DNA of 64,000 nucleotides from Buchnera aphidicola (Meitanaphis elongallis) (lineage in GTDB: Bacteria; Pseudomonadota; Gammaproteobacteria; Enterobacterales; Enterobacteriaceae), in contig CP140033.1 in assembly GCA_039830015.1 (NCBI GenBank), forward strand, positions 186,001 through 250,000, in the 5' to 3' direction. A program made the translations under genes and the position numbers. Below the pieces are notes generated by a model. That model saw only the letters and a program-made list of their open reading frames with translations. It searched no databases and was not told where the DNA came from. Shown here in pieces: positions 11,269 through 19,734 of the stretch. Each line of letters begins with the position of its first letter. The first letter of the stretch is position 1.

Positions 11269-12000
11269 ATGAATAATGATGAAAAAAAATTGATAGAGGA
11301 TTTATTTTCTAGATTACATAAAACTGAAATTGAATCTTCTGATAGAGATAATACAGCCGAGAAATTAATTAAAAATTTGTTAGAGAAGTACCCAAATTCA
11401 CCATATTATATGGCACAAACTATTTTAATTCAAGAAACAGCAATAAAAAAATTGAACGATAAAATTTCTTTGTTGGAAGATAATGCTACACATAGGGAAT
11501 ATGGAAAATGCGCACCTACTGGTTTTTTATCTAGTTTGTTTAGGACAAAAAAAACTAAAAATGTTTCAGATTCGTATTCAAATGATACTACGAATCAACC
11601 TCATGTGGTACAAAGTTCTAATTCTAATATTAGTTCTTTTCCTACACAAATGCGTTCTGGTGCTATACCTCAAGTTGGTCCTGTTAATAGTACTGGAGGA
11701 TTTTTGAGTGGAGCATTACAAACTGCCGCAGGAGTAGCTGGTGGTGTGGTGATGGCAAATATGTTAATGAATCTTTTTCAAACTAAAAAGCCTGAAGAAG
11801 AAGTAATGGATGCAGTGCATAACGTGAATGCTTCAGATGTAGACTTAAATACTTCAGACAGTGATGTTATGCATAATAGTCAATATATTAGTGATGATAC
11901 AACCTATTCAAATAATACTATGGAAGAGTTTAATCAGACTGATTATGATGTCAATAATAATGATGATTGTAATACTTTTGAAGACGATAATTTTATTTAA
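11269..12000 (+). CDS. DUF2076 family protein of unknown function
   Basis: 243 aa. The N-terminal 75 residues are the helical DUF2076 signature: EKKLIEDLFSRLHKTE, RDNTAEKLIKNLL and SPYYMAQTILIQETAIKKLNDKISLLE, predicted coiled-coil-like. A low-complexity Ser/Asn/Gln linker follows, then a Gly/Ala-rich hydrophobic stretch (GGFLSGALQTAAGVAGGVV, about 144-162) and a strongly acidic, Asn-rich tail ending FEDDNFI. No signal peptide is seen. The family has no established biochemical role, and I infer none. It is a single transcription unit between gyrA (divergent) and the peroxiredoxin gene (convergent), closed by a strong terminator. Persistence in a reduced genome suggests it is useful. Confidence 0.85.
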   Translation: MNNDEKKLIEDLFSRLHKTEIESSDRDNTAEKLIKNLLEKYPNSPYYMAQTILIQETAIKKLNDKISLLEDNATHREYGKCAPTGFLSSLFRTKKTKNVSDSYSNDTTNQPHVVQSSNSNISSFPTQMRSGAIPQVGPVNSTGGFLSGALQTAAGVAGGVVMANMLMNLFQTKKPEEEVMDAVHNVNASDVDLNTSDSDVMHNSQYISDDTTYSNNTMEEFNQTDYDVNNNDDCNTFEDDNFI

Positions 12001-12042
12001 AATTTTTAACAACTAATTTTGTATATTTTATTTAAGTGAATA

Positions 12043-12076
12043 AAACCAGCAATAAATTTGTCTTTTCTGCTGGTTT
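12043..12076. terminator. Bidirectional terminator between convergent genes
   Basis: Arms AAACCAGCA (12043-12051) and TGCTGGTTT (12068-12076) form a 9-bp stem with four G-C pairs, unusually GC-rich for this genome. It is 42 bp after the DUF2076 gene and 47 bp after the tsaA stop, so it can serve both strands. Confidence 0.8.
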
Positions 12077-12123
12077 ATATAAACAGTTGTGTTAATCATA
12101 AATAGAATTTATTTAGATTTTTA

Positions 12124-12729
12124 TTATGCGTTTGTCGTATCATAAAAATTTTTGAAGTATTGTTTAGCTCCGGTTGGAGTAGCTTTAATACCACATTTTC
12201 CTGGAGTCCAGTTAGCTGGGCAAACTTCTCCATATTTTTCATAAAAATTAAGAGAATCTATCATTCTTATGATATCAGAAATGTTTCTTCCAAAAGGTAA
12301 ATCGTTAATTACTTGGTGACGAATTATTCCTTGCTTATCAATTAAGAAAGATGCTCTTAATGCTACTCCTAATGTGGGATGTTCAACTTTATATAATTTT
12401 TGTATTTCTCTTTTTATATCAGAAACAATTATATATTTTATTGGTCCAATACCACCTTTTGTAGGATCAGTTTGACGCCAAGCATGATGTACGTATATTG
12501 AATCAATAGATACTCCTACAATTTCTGTGTTTCTTTTGGTAAATTCTGGTAAGGATTTATCGAATGCTATGATTTCTGAAGGACAAACAAATGTGAAATC
12601 CATAGGCCAAAAAAATAACACAGTAGTTTTTCCAACAGTATAGTTTTTAAAGTTAAAATTATCAATAATGTTATCGTTGTATAAAATAGCTGATGCAGTA
12701 AAATCAGGTGCTTGTTGTGTTATTAACAT
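12124..12729 (-). CDS. tsaA: 2-Cys peroxiredoxin (AhpC/TSA family)
   Basis: Reduces hydrogen peroxide and organic peroxides in the cytosol. The peroxidatic cysteine is C49 in DFTFVCPSEI, and the resolving cysteine is in GEVCPANWTPG near residue 170, followed by an extended C-terminal arm. At 201 aa it is closer to the TSA-type than to the 187-aa E. coli AhpC, and no ahpF is visible nearby, so its reductant is probably thioredoxin (inference). With sodA and grxD it makes up the visible oxidative defence. Confidence 0.93.
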   Translation of the reverse strand: MLITQQAPDFTASAILYNDNIIDNFNFKNYTVGKTTVLFFWPMDFTFVCPSEIIAFDKSLPEFTKRNTEIVGVSIDSIYVHHAWRQTDPTKGGIGPIKYIIVSDIKREIQKLYKVEHPTLGVALRASFLIDKQGIIRHQVINDLPFGRNISDIIRMIDSLNFYEKYGEVCPANWTPGKCGIKATPTGAKQYFKNFYDTTNA

Positions 12730-12923
12730 TTTTACTCCTTTATTATATATTATTTATTGATTTAAATTATTGTTTTTATTTATAAGCATGTTTTGTTTAG
12801 TTATACATTAAAAATATTCTGAATTGATTTTAATCAATCAGACAATAATATATAAACAAATTACACAAGTAATATAATATTTATACTTTAATATAGTTTG
12901 AGGTAACAAGTTAAGAAGCGCTC

Positions 12924-13591
12924 ATGAATAATTATATCATAAATTGGAAAGATGTATTAAAACGAGAAAAAAAAAATTGTATTTTGTTAATATTATTAGA
13001 TCTCTTGCTAAAATACGAAAAACTAAAATAGTTTATCCATCTCAAAATGAAGTATTTAATGCTTTTGTATTAACAAAATTTTCTAATATAAAAGTAGTTA
13101 TTATTGGTCAAGATCCATATTTTAGAGAAGGCCAAGCTCATGGATTAGCATTTTCTGTGCAAAAATATGCTAAGATTCCTCCTTCCTTATTAAATATATA
13201 CAAAGAATTAATTGATGATATGGGTGTGAATTTTTTATTTAGACATGGTTGTCTTGAAGGTTGGGCGCGACAAGGAGTTTTTTTATTAAATTCTGTTTTA
13301 ACAGTAGAATCAGGTAAACCGGGTTCTCATTTTACATTAGGATGGGAAATTTTTACTGATAAAGTTATAAGAATTATCAGCGAGTATCATTCAGGAATTA
13401 TTTTTTTGTTGTGGGGATTACATGCTAAAAAGAAAATAAAAAATATTTGTGTTCATCGACATCATATTTTATTGGCATCGCATCCATCACCGTTTTCGTC
13501 TTATCGAGGTTTTTTTGGATGCCGCCATTTTTCAAAAACAAACATCTTATTAAGAAAGCAAAATAAAATTCAGATTGATTGGTTTTTATGA
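12924..13591 (+). CDS. ung: Uracil-DNA glycosylase, frameshifted at an A10 tract
   Basis: Removes uracil from DNA as the first step of base excision repair. The core is intact: water-activating motif GQDPYFREGQAHGLAFS, LLLNSVLTV-like (VFLLNSVLTVES), LLWGLHAKKK and the minor-groove loop HPSPFSSYRGFFGC. The natural N-terminus begins at ATG 12924 (MNNYIINWKDVLKREKK), which aligns with E. coli ELTWHDVLAEEK, but leaves frame at the A10 run 12967-12976 and stops soon after. One extra A restores the E. coli-like junction EKKKLYFVN. A TTG at 12944 could start the downstream frame without any shift, but has no visible Shine-Dalgarno and gives an unrelated N-terminus. It ends 8 bp from grpE (convergent). 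Confidence 0.88.
12967..12976 (+). repeat. A10 tract, frameshift site in ung
   Basis: Ten A after GAG at codon 15 of ung. Reading from ATG 12924, the zero frame ends at an early TAG. Eleven A would join the conserved N-terminus to the remaining protein in frame. Candidate RNA polymerase slippage site. Confidence 0.75.
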
Positions 13592-13599
13592 TTTATATT

Positions 13600-14157
13600 T
13601 TATAACTTTTTTTTTACTCTTACTGTAGCTTTACGTATGATTTTTCCTTGACATATGTAACCATCTTTGATTATTGAGGTGACGTAGTAAGTATTAACGT
13701 TATCTAATTGCTCGTTAGGTTCTGTTTGATGCAAGAACGAATTAAATTTTATGTTTTTTTTGTTTTCTATAACTAGATCAAATTTTTGAATTGTATGTAA
13801 TAGTGATTTTAATGTTAATGAAATTCCTTCTACAATTTTGTTATGTTTAACGTTTAACTTGTGTATGGTTTTTCCTATGTTCTTTAAATTATCTAATATT
13901 GGAATTAAATGAACACAGAAATGTTGCAATTGTGTTTTTTCAATTTCTTTTATTTTTAAGTCAGCCTTTTTTTTTATGTTTTCTATTTCAGCTTGTTCTC
14001 TTAATTTTATGTCTATTATATTTTTTTTTATATTTAGGATTTGTTCATTTAATGGATTTATGTTACTAAAGCAATTATTTTCTTTGTGTTTTTTTTCATT
14101 TTGGATATTTGTATCGTTGTTATTTATAGAATTTAAGTTTTGATTTTCATGATTCAT
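13600..14157 (-). CDS. grpE: Nucleotide exchange factor GrpE
   Basis: Exchanges ADP for ATP on DnaK in the Hsp70 cycle. 185 aa: a polar Asn/Lys-rich N-terminus, a long coiled-coil helix (about 40-85, rich in Lys/Glu with heptad Leu/Ile), the helix ending [16 protein letters not shown], and a C-terminal beta domain containing [17 protein letters not shown], the DnaK-contacting part. Divergent from nadK with about 120 bp between starts. I could not identify a clear sigma-32 promoter. Confidence 0.93.
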   Translation of the reverse strand: MNHENQNLNSINNNDTNIQNEKKHKENNCFSNINPLNEQILNIKKNIIDIKLREQAEIENIKKKADLKIKEIEKTQLQHFCVHLIPILDNLKNIGKTIHKLNVKHNKIVEGISLTLKSLLHTIQKFDLVIENKKNIKFNSFLHQTEPNEQLDNVNTYYVTSIIKDGYICQGKIIRKATVRVKKKL

Positions 14158-14275
14158 AATGTTTCCTTATTGGTATCTAAATTTTATGTTTATTAAATAT
14201 GAGAAATCATACTATATTGTTAAACAGTATATATTAAATAACAATTTACAATTTTATTATAAAGGAACTAATTTC

Positions 14276-15145
14276 ATGAAACAACATTTTTATTGCATTG
14301 GAATAGTAGGTTATCCCCGTCATTCTAGCTCATTATCTACACATAAAGTTCTTTATAATTGGTTAAAAGAGAAATATGATGTTATTGTTGAGGATAAAAT
14401 AGCTAGTCAATTATGTTTGGGGAATATTAATATAGATTCATTATCTAATATTGGAAAACGGTGTGATTTAGTAATAGTAGTAGGTGGTGATGGTAATATG
14501 TTGTATACAGCTCGCATATTGTCTACTTATAAAATTAAAATTATTGGTATTAATAGGGGAAATTTAGGATTTTTAACTGATTTAAATCCTGATACTGCAT
14601 TAAAGCAGTTGTCATGTGTACTTTCCGGAGAATATATTCAAGAAAATCGTTTTTTATTAGAAGTGGTGATTATTAAAAAGGATGGACTACCTTTGATTAA
14701 TAAAGCTATTAATGAAATAGTATTGCACGCTGAGCATGTAGCTCATATGATAGATTTCGAAGTATATATTAACGGAAATTTTGCTTTTTCTCAACGTTCT
14801 GATGGTTTAATCGTTTCTACTCCTACAGGATCTACGGGATACTCACTTTCAGCTGGAGGTCCTATTTTAGTCACTTCATTAGAAGCAATTGTACTAGTTC
14901 CTATGTTTCCTCATACCTTGTCTTCTCGTCCTTTAGTAATTGATAGCACTAGTACAATTTGTTTAAGATGTATGGAAACTATGTCGAAATTAAAAATAAG
15001 TTGTGACAGTCAAATAATATTATCAGTAGAAAAAAATGACGTAATCTTGATTAAAAGGAGTAACGATTCTTTATGTTTTGTGCACCCAAAAGATTACAAT
15101 TACTTTGGAATTTTGAGTTCTAAATTAAATTGGTCGAAAAAATAG
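14276..15145 (+). CDS. nadK: NAD kinase
   Basis: Phosphorylates NAD to NADP. The catalytic motif [10 protein letters not shown], the NADP-site motifs [11 protein letters not shown] and [17 protein letters not shown], and the C-terminal HPKDYNYF are present. Start ATG 14276 aligns with E. coli (MNNHFKCIGIVG versus [12 protein letters not shown]) and has AAGGAAC at 14261-14267. The open frame extends upstream to 14159 but that part shows no similarity. 289 aa, near the E. coli 292. Confidence 0.96.
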   Translation: MKQHFYCIGIVGYPRHSSSLSTHKVLYNWLKEKYDVIVEDKIASQLCLGNINIDSLSNIGKRCDLVIVVGGDGNMLYTARILSTYKIKIIGINRGNLGFLTDLNPDTALKQLSCVLSGEYIQENRFLLEVVIIKKDGLPLINKAINEIVLHAEHVAHMIDFEVYINGNFAFSQRSDGLIVSTPTGSTGYSLSAGGPILVTSLEAIVLVPMFPHTLSSRPLVIDSTSTICLRCMETMSKLKISCDSQIILSVEKNDVILIKRSNDSLCFVHPKDYNYFGILSSKLNWSKK

Positions 15146-15192
15146 TTTTTTAAAAAATTTTTAGAAGTAATAATATTTTTGTGTTAAAGATG

Positions 15193-15228
15193 TAATTACA
15201 ATTAAAAATATAATTAAAATTGTTATTA
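15193..15228. terminator. Weak hairpin between nadK and ssrA
   Basis: Arms 15193-15203 (TAATTACAATT) and 15218-15228 (AATTGTTATTA) pair with one mismatch. The two flanking genes converge, so it could end either transcript. It has only A-T rich pairs and no strong U tract, so it is tentative. Confidence 0.3.
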
Positions 15229-15295
15229 GGTAAAAGATATAAGTTTTGAACTGTTTTGTTTTGAATTATATCGCGTTTAAGTGAAATAATATTTT

Positions 15296-15652
15296 TGGAG
15301 CTGGCGGGATTCGAACCCGCGTCCAAAATTTTTACAACTCTAGTACTACATGCTTAGTCTATTATTTTCAACTATCTATAAGCGTATAGACACGATATAG
15401 ATTTTTACTTATAGTATTTTAGCGATTAAAACTTATAAGTTTAGTTTAGATCGCGATCTCTCGTTTTTTGACCTTAATGTTTCTTTATTTTGAGAGATAA
15501 AAAAAGAATAAGGGCTTTTAGTTCAGTATATTAAGCTGCTAAAGCATAGGTTTTATTTTTTGCTACTATTTTTTACGGCTTTTATCGAGGCAAACCGTCC
15601 CTCGGCATGCACTTTAGTTTTCAATAATTTTGTCGAATCCAAAATCAGCCCC
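15296..15652 (-). ncRNA. ssrA: tmRNA (SsrA)
   Basis: Rescues stalled ribosomes by trans-translation. Read on the minus strand, the 5' end GGGGCTGATTTTGGATTCGA (15652 downward) pairs with the 3' end CAGCTCC (15303-15297) to form the tRNA-like acceptor stem, and a T-arm GCGGGTTCGAATCCCGC is at 15306-15322. The discriminator A at 15296 is followed by AAA, so the CCA end is not encoded and must be added. The tag frame is at 15531-15563. Predicted length 357 nt before CCA addition. Confidence 0.95.
15531..15563 (-). other. tmRNA tag reading frame
   Basis: Resume codon GCA, then a frame coding AKNKTYALAA and a TAA stop. The degron end YALAA is identical to E. coli, where the tag is ANDENYALAA; the start is more Lys/Asn-rich, as expected from the AT bias. 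The hydrophobic end is what ClpXP-type proteases recognise. Confidence 0.9.
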
Positions 15653-15660
15653 TTTCTTAG

Positions 15661-15689
15661 ATTATATAATAAAAAAAAATTATAATCTA
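15661..15689 (-). promoter_or_regulatory. Probable sigma-70 promoter of ssrA
   Basis: On the minus strand a perfect -10 box TATAAT (15666-15661) lies 8 nt before the mature tmRNA 5' end; a -35-like TAGATT (15689-15684) is 17 bp further upstream and matches three of six consensus positions. The two boxes are also part of an inverted repeat (arms 15658-15666 and 15681-15689). Confidence 0.6.
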
Positions 15690-15782
15690 GTAATAAAAGT
15701 TTTTATAAACGTTTTAATTATAATTTTTAGTTATATAATTTTAAAATTATAATCTTTTAAATTTATTTAGGGAATAATTGAT

Positions 15783-16130
15783 ATGAGTGTTATAAAAAAA
15801 ATTAAAGATCAAATTAAAAACAATTCTATTTTAATTTATATGAAAGGATCTCCTGATTCACCTAGTTGTGGATTTTCCGCTCAGGCTGTTCAGGCATTAT
15901 CATCGTGTAGAAAAAAATTTGCATATGTTGATATTTTGAGAAATCCAGACATTCGGATGGAATTGCCAAGATATGCTAATTGGCCAACCTTTCCACAGTT
16001 ATGGATAAATGGAAAACTTATAGGAGGTTGTAATATTATATTGGAATTGTTTGAAACTGGAAAATTAAAGAATTTAGTTGAACAAGCTGGAGAAAACGAG
16101 AATACGTCTGATAGAATATCAAAAGTTTAA
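15783..16130 (+). CDS. grxD: Monothiol glutaredoxin 4
   Basis: Binds and transfers a [2Fe-2S] cluster with glutathione and works with the iron-sulfur assembly pathway. 115 aa, as in E. coli. The active-site CGFS is at residues 29-32 (SPSCGFSAQAVQAL), and the glutathione-binding motifs WPTFPQLWINGKLIGG and GG-CNI follow. It stands alone in its orientation, beside ssrA and rnt. Confidence 0.96.
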   Translation: MSVIKKIKDQIKNNSILIYMKGSPDSPSCGFSAQAVQALSSCRKKFAYVDILRNPDIRMELPRYANWPTFPQLWINGKLIGGCNIILELFETGKLKNLVEQAGENENTSDRISKV

Positions 16131-16245
16131 TTTATTAATACATATAAAATTGATAAAATATGTTGTATTACGAAATTATATATTGACGAGTAAATAGTTT
16201 TATTGTAATATCATTAAATTTTTTAATTTTTTTTATTAAGTTATA

Positions 16246-16884
16246 TTATTGATTTTTGGGTGGCCATCCACCCAATTTTTTCCATAGATTAACTATTTTA
16301 CAAAAAAGATCAGCTGTTTTTTTTGTATCATACAAAGCTGAATGTGCTTTATTATTGTCGAATTTTAATCCAATTGCCTTGCATGCTCGTGCCAATACTG
16401 TTTGCCCTACAGCTAATCCACTCAATGTAGCTGTATCGAAAACAGCAAACGAATGAAATGGGTTATTTTTAATTTTGTTTCTTTTTATGGCAGCCATGAG
16501 AAAGTTGTGATCAAAAATTGCATTGTGAGCTACGACTATACTTTTACTACATTTTTGTTGATGCATTTCTGAATTAATTAATTGAAATATAGTATTTAGT
16601 GCTTTATATTCACTAATAGCACCACGTAATGGGTTAAAAGGATCAATACCATTGAATGCAACGGCATTAGGATCGATAATTGATCCTATAAATGGTTTTA
16701 TATGATAGTGCAGCGTTGTTTCTTGTTTTAATAATCCAAATGAATTCATTTTTAATGTAATAATAGCAATTTCTAACAATGCGTTTGTTGTTGCATTAAG
16801 TCCAGAAGTTTCAATATCTATGACTACAGGATAAAAAGTGCGAAAACGTTTGCTTAAAAAGTAATGTTTTTTAACTTTATACAT
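16246..16884 (-). CDS. rnt: Ribonuclease T
   Basis: DEDDh 3'-5' exoribonuclease that matures the 3' ends of tRNAs and other stable RNAs. Catalytic acids D23 and E25 are in VIDIETSG, the Exo II motif is [10 protein letters not shown], and Exo III is [14 protein letters not shown] with the catalytic His and Asp. The end LGGWPPKNQ matches the family. 212 aa versus 215 in E. coli. With the tmRNA next door, it may contribute to tmRNA 3' trimming (inference). Confidence 0.95.
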   Translation of the reverse strand: MYKVKKHYFLSKRFRTFYPVVIDIETSGLNATTNALLEIAIITLKMNSFGLLKQETTLHYHIKPFIGSIIDPNAVAFNGIDPFNPLRGAISEYKALNTIFQLINSEMHQQKCSKSIVVAHNAIFDHNFLMAAIKRNKIKNNPFHSFAVFDTATLSGLAVGQTVLARACKAIGLKFDNNKAHSALYDTKKTADLFCKIVNLWKKLGGWPPKNQ

Positions 16885-17108
16885 TAGGTTCTCATTATTT
16901 ATTAAAATATATTCAATTTTTTATTATTTAAATGTATAATGGATATTGTATTGAATTTTTTATATTTTAGAGAGTGATTAAAAATTTTCGCGTACAACGT
17001 TTGGTATTAGATTATTAATATAAGATTATATTCTACTTTTTTGATAACGTCATAGTTTTTGAAATATATTTTTAAAAATCTGCGTTAATTTTTATAGGAT
17101 TACATGAT

Positions 17109-17720
17109 ATGAGTTATACGTTACCGTTATTTCCTTATTCTTATTCTAGTTTAGAGCCATATTTAGATGAAGAGACGATGTTCATTCATCATACTAAGCA
17201 TCATCAAACATATATAAATAATACTAACAATATATTACTTAATAGTAATTTTAACAATTTACCTATTGAAAATTTAATTTCTAAATTAGATATTATAGAT
17301 GTTGATAATAAGATAGGATTACAAAATAATGCAGGAGGACATGCAAATCATAGTTTATTTTGGACAATATTAAAAATTGGAACTATTTTAAAAGGTAATT
17401 TAAAGGCTTCTATAGAAAATAATTTTGGTTCTATTGAAAAATTTAAAAGTGAATTTGAAAAAGTAGCTATGAATCATTTTGGTTCTGGTTGGACGTGGTT
17501 AGTAAAGAAAGATACAACATTATTTATTGCAGCCACTGCTAATCAAAATAATCCATTGATGGGAAAGGGCATATCTGAAGTATCAGGTTTTCCTATTTTT
17601 GGTTTAGATATTTGGGAACACGCTTATTATTTGAAATATCAAAATAGACGTATAGATTATATACATGCTTTTTGGCATGTAATTAATTGGGAAGAAGCTG
17701 AAAGACGATTTAATAGATAA
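17109..17720 (+). CDS. sodA: Manganese superoxide dismutase
   Basis: Converts superoxide to hydrogen peroxide and oxygen. Metal ligands are visible in [16 protein letters not shown] and [11 protein letters not shown]. The [10 protein letters not shown] and QNNPLMG segments point to the Mn type. 203 aa, start [17 protein letters not shown] as in E. coli. No Fur or SoxRS operator is recognisable upstream. Confidence 0.96.
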   Translation: MSYTLPLFPYSYSSLEPYLDEETMFIHHTKHHQTYINNTNNILLNSNFNNLPIENLISKLDIIDVDNKIGLQNNAGGHANHSLFWTILKIGTILKGNLKASIENNFGSIEKFKSEFEKVAMNHFGSGWTWLVKKDTTLFIAATANQNNPLMGKGISEVSGFPIFGLDIWEHAYYLKYQNRRIDYIHAFWHVINWEEAERRFNR

Positions 17721-17865
17721 TTAAATTTGATGTATAGAAAATATATTTGTAAAAATGTGTTGTATAAACGTTTTATATCTAAATATGGATCAATTGTAAT
17801 ATCTTTAAATATAATAAGAAACACATTGTTATTTAAATTTAATTATTTTGTGATATAGGATTTAT

Positions 17866-18444
17866 TTGAAAAACATTAAATTGATAGTTGGTTTGGCTAA
17901 CCCGATTATTAAATATGACAAAACTAGACATAATGTAGGTTCTTGGTTTATTCAGCGTTTGGCTTGCTATCATAATCAAGATTTGAAGATGAGTAGAAAA
18001 TTCTTAGGATATATTGGATCTTTCATTTATTGTGATTTCAAAACATATTTATTTATACCCAATACGTTTATGAACTTGAGTGGTAAATCTATTTCAGTTG
18101 TTTTGAAGTTCTATCGTATTAGATTAGATGAAATTTTAGTAGTTCATGATGAATTAGATTTAAATCCTGGATTAGTTCGATTTAAATTAGGTTGTGGACA
18201 TAATGGTCATAATGGAATTAGAAATATTATTGATGTGTTAGCAAAAAGAAATAATTTTTTAAGAATTCAAATTGGTATTGGTCGTCCTGATAAGTTAAAA
18301 CAAATAGCAGATTTTGTTTTGTCTTCTCCGACGTTAGAAGAAAAATTGTTAATTGAAACATCTATATTGCGTGCAATAAAAATGACCAATCTTTTAATCA
18401 AAGAACGAAATACATTAATAGAAAAAAAAGTTTTAAATCAATAA
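17866..18444 (+). CDS. pth: Peptidyl-tRNA hydrolase
   Basis: Cleaves peptides from prematurely released peptidyl-tRNA. The catalytic His is H22 with N12 (VGLANPIIKYDKTRHNVG), and NTFMNLSGKS and VHDELDLNPG, carrying the conserved Asn and Asp, follow. 192 aa. The start is a TTG at 17866 (MKNIKLIVGLANP), preceded by ATAGGA; no ATG aligns better. Followed by ychF after 75 bp, as in E. coli. Confidence 0.95.
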   Translation: MKNIKLIVGLANPIIKYDKTRHNVGSWFIQRLACYHNQDLKMSRKFLGYIGSFIYCDFKTYLFIPNTFMNLSGKSISVVLKFYRIRLDEILVVHDELDLNPGLVRFKLGCGHNGHNGIRNIIDVLAKRNNFLRIQIGIGRPDKLKQIADFVLSSPTLEEKLLIETSILRAIKMTNLLIKERNTLIEKKVLNQ

Positions 18445-18519
18445 TATTAAATATAGCTGTTTTAAAAAATAAACAGTTAATTTCGAAAAGTTTTATTTGT
18501 AATAAGGGTAAGTGTCATT

Positions 18520-19605
18520 ATGGGTTTTAAATGCGGTTTGGTAGGATTACCTAATGTTGGGAAATCAACTATATTTAATAATTTAACAAATTTAAAAGTG
18601 CCAGCAGATAATTTTCCATTTTGTACTATTAAACCTAATATTGGAATAGTGTTAGTTCCTGATGAACGATTAAATATTATTTCTAATATAGTTAATGCTA
18701 GCCGTATTATTCCAGCATACATAGAATTAATAGATATAGCTGGTTTAGTAAAAGGTGCATATAAAGGAGAAGGATTAGGAAATCAATTTTTGAATTATAT
18801 CAAGCAGACAGATTTGATTATTCATATAGTTCGTGGTTTTAAAAATGATAAAATTACTCATATTTACGGTGAGATTAATCCTATTAAAGATATCGAAATA
18901 ATTAATTTGGAATTGATATTATCTGATCTCGAAATATGTAAAAATAGAATAAATACACTTGAAAAACAATATATATTCAGTAAAAAAATAGTAAACAAGG
19001 AAATCGATATATTGCATCGCTGTTTAACATTTTTACAAAAAAATAAATCTTTAAAATTGTTAAATTTAACTATAGAAGATACAAATATAATTAGTTATTT
19101 AAGATTTATTACATTAAAACCAATAATTTATGTTATTAATATGAGTAAAAATTTTGATGACAACGTATGTGTTGAGAATGTTTATAATTTTTCCAAACAA
19201 GATAATTCTACTGTATTATTAGTTTATATGGACATTATGAGTAATAATTTTATTAAAAATGATATAGATAGAAATTATGACGATCTAAAACTAGATTTAA
19301 ATAAATCAGGATTAAGTTCTATTGCTTACTGTGGTTATAAATTGTTAAAATTAAAAACATTTTTCACTGCTGGAAAAAAAGAAGTCCATGCATGGACTAC
19401 TAGTGATATTACAATTGTGGAATCGGTAAAATGTATTCATACGGATTTAAGTCAAGGTTTTATTCGAGCTCAAGTCATTTCATATTCTGACTTCGTAAAG
19501 TATAGTGGAGTAAAAAATGTTAAAAAATTTGGAAAAATGAGGTTGGAAGGAAAAAACTATCATATACAGGATGGAGATATTGTTCATGTTTTGCATAGAA
19601 CATAA
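18520..19605 (+). CDS. ychF: Redox-sensitive ribosome-associated ATPase YchF/Obg-like
   Basis: P-loop NTPase of the OLA1/YchF family, which binds ribosomes and prefers ATP. G1 is GLPNVGKS (residues 9-16), G3 is DIAGLVKGA, and the C-terminal TGS domain contains FTAGKKEVHAW, HTDLSQGFIRAQ and YHIQDGDIVHVL. The G4 position, NVNE in E. coli, reads NMSK here, so the Glu associated with ATP preference is absent. 361 aa, full length. Converges on thrC across a strong double hairpin. Confidence 0.95.
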   Translation: MGFKCGLVGLPNVGKSTIFNNLTNLKVPADNFPFCTIKPNIGIVLVPDERLNIISNIVNASRIIPAYIELIDIAGLVKGAYKGEGLGNQFLNYIKQTDLIIHIVRGFKNDKITHIYGEINPIKDIEIINLELILSDLEICKNRINTLEKQYIFSKKIVNKEIDILHRCLTFLQKNKSLKLLNLTIEDTNIISYLRFITLKPIIYVINMSKNFDDNVCVENVYNFSKQDNSTVLLVYMDIMSNNFIKNDIDRNYDDLKLDLNKSGLSSIAYCGYKLLKLKTFFTAGKKEVHAWTTSDITIVESVKCIHTDLSQGFIRAQVISYSDFVKYSGVKNVKKFGKMRLEGKNYHIQDGDIVHVLHRT

Positions 19606-19678
19606 GATATGTTATTATTTAAAATAAAATGTAGTTTTAACAGCATTATTTTTTTGAAATATAATTTAAAATTTTTTG

Positions 19679-19726
19679 TATACAACATTCGTTGTATATA
19701 GAGAAAAGCTGAGTCTCTATATACAA
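19679..19726. terminator. Bidirectional terminator with two overlapping hairpins
   Basis: Hairpin A pairs 19679-19686 with 19691-19698 (8 bp, loop ATTC). Hairpin B pairs 19692-19704 (TTGTATATAGAGA) with 19714-19726 (TCTCTATATACAA), 13 perfect pairs with loop AAAGCTGAG. They share 19692-19698, so only one can form at a time. T-rich sequence follows on the plus strand. It separates the convergent ychF and thrC. Confidence 0.8.
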
Positions 19727-19734
19727 ATGATGTT

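Noticed and set aside
12944..13591. ung read as an intact gene from TTG 12944
   Set aside because: Possible, but its first ten residues do not align while the frame from ATG 12924 does, and no Shine-Dalgarno is visible; I prefer the frameshift reading.
14159..14275. N-terminal extension of nadK
   Set aside because: The extra 39 codons have no similarity and overlap the grpE upstream region; AAGGAAC marks the start at 14276.
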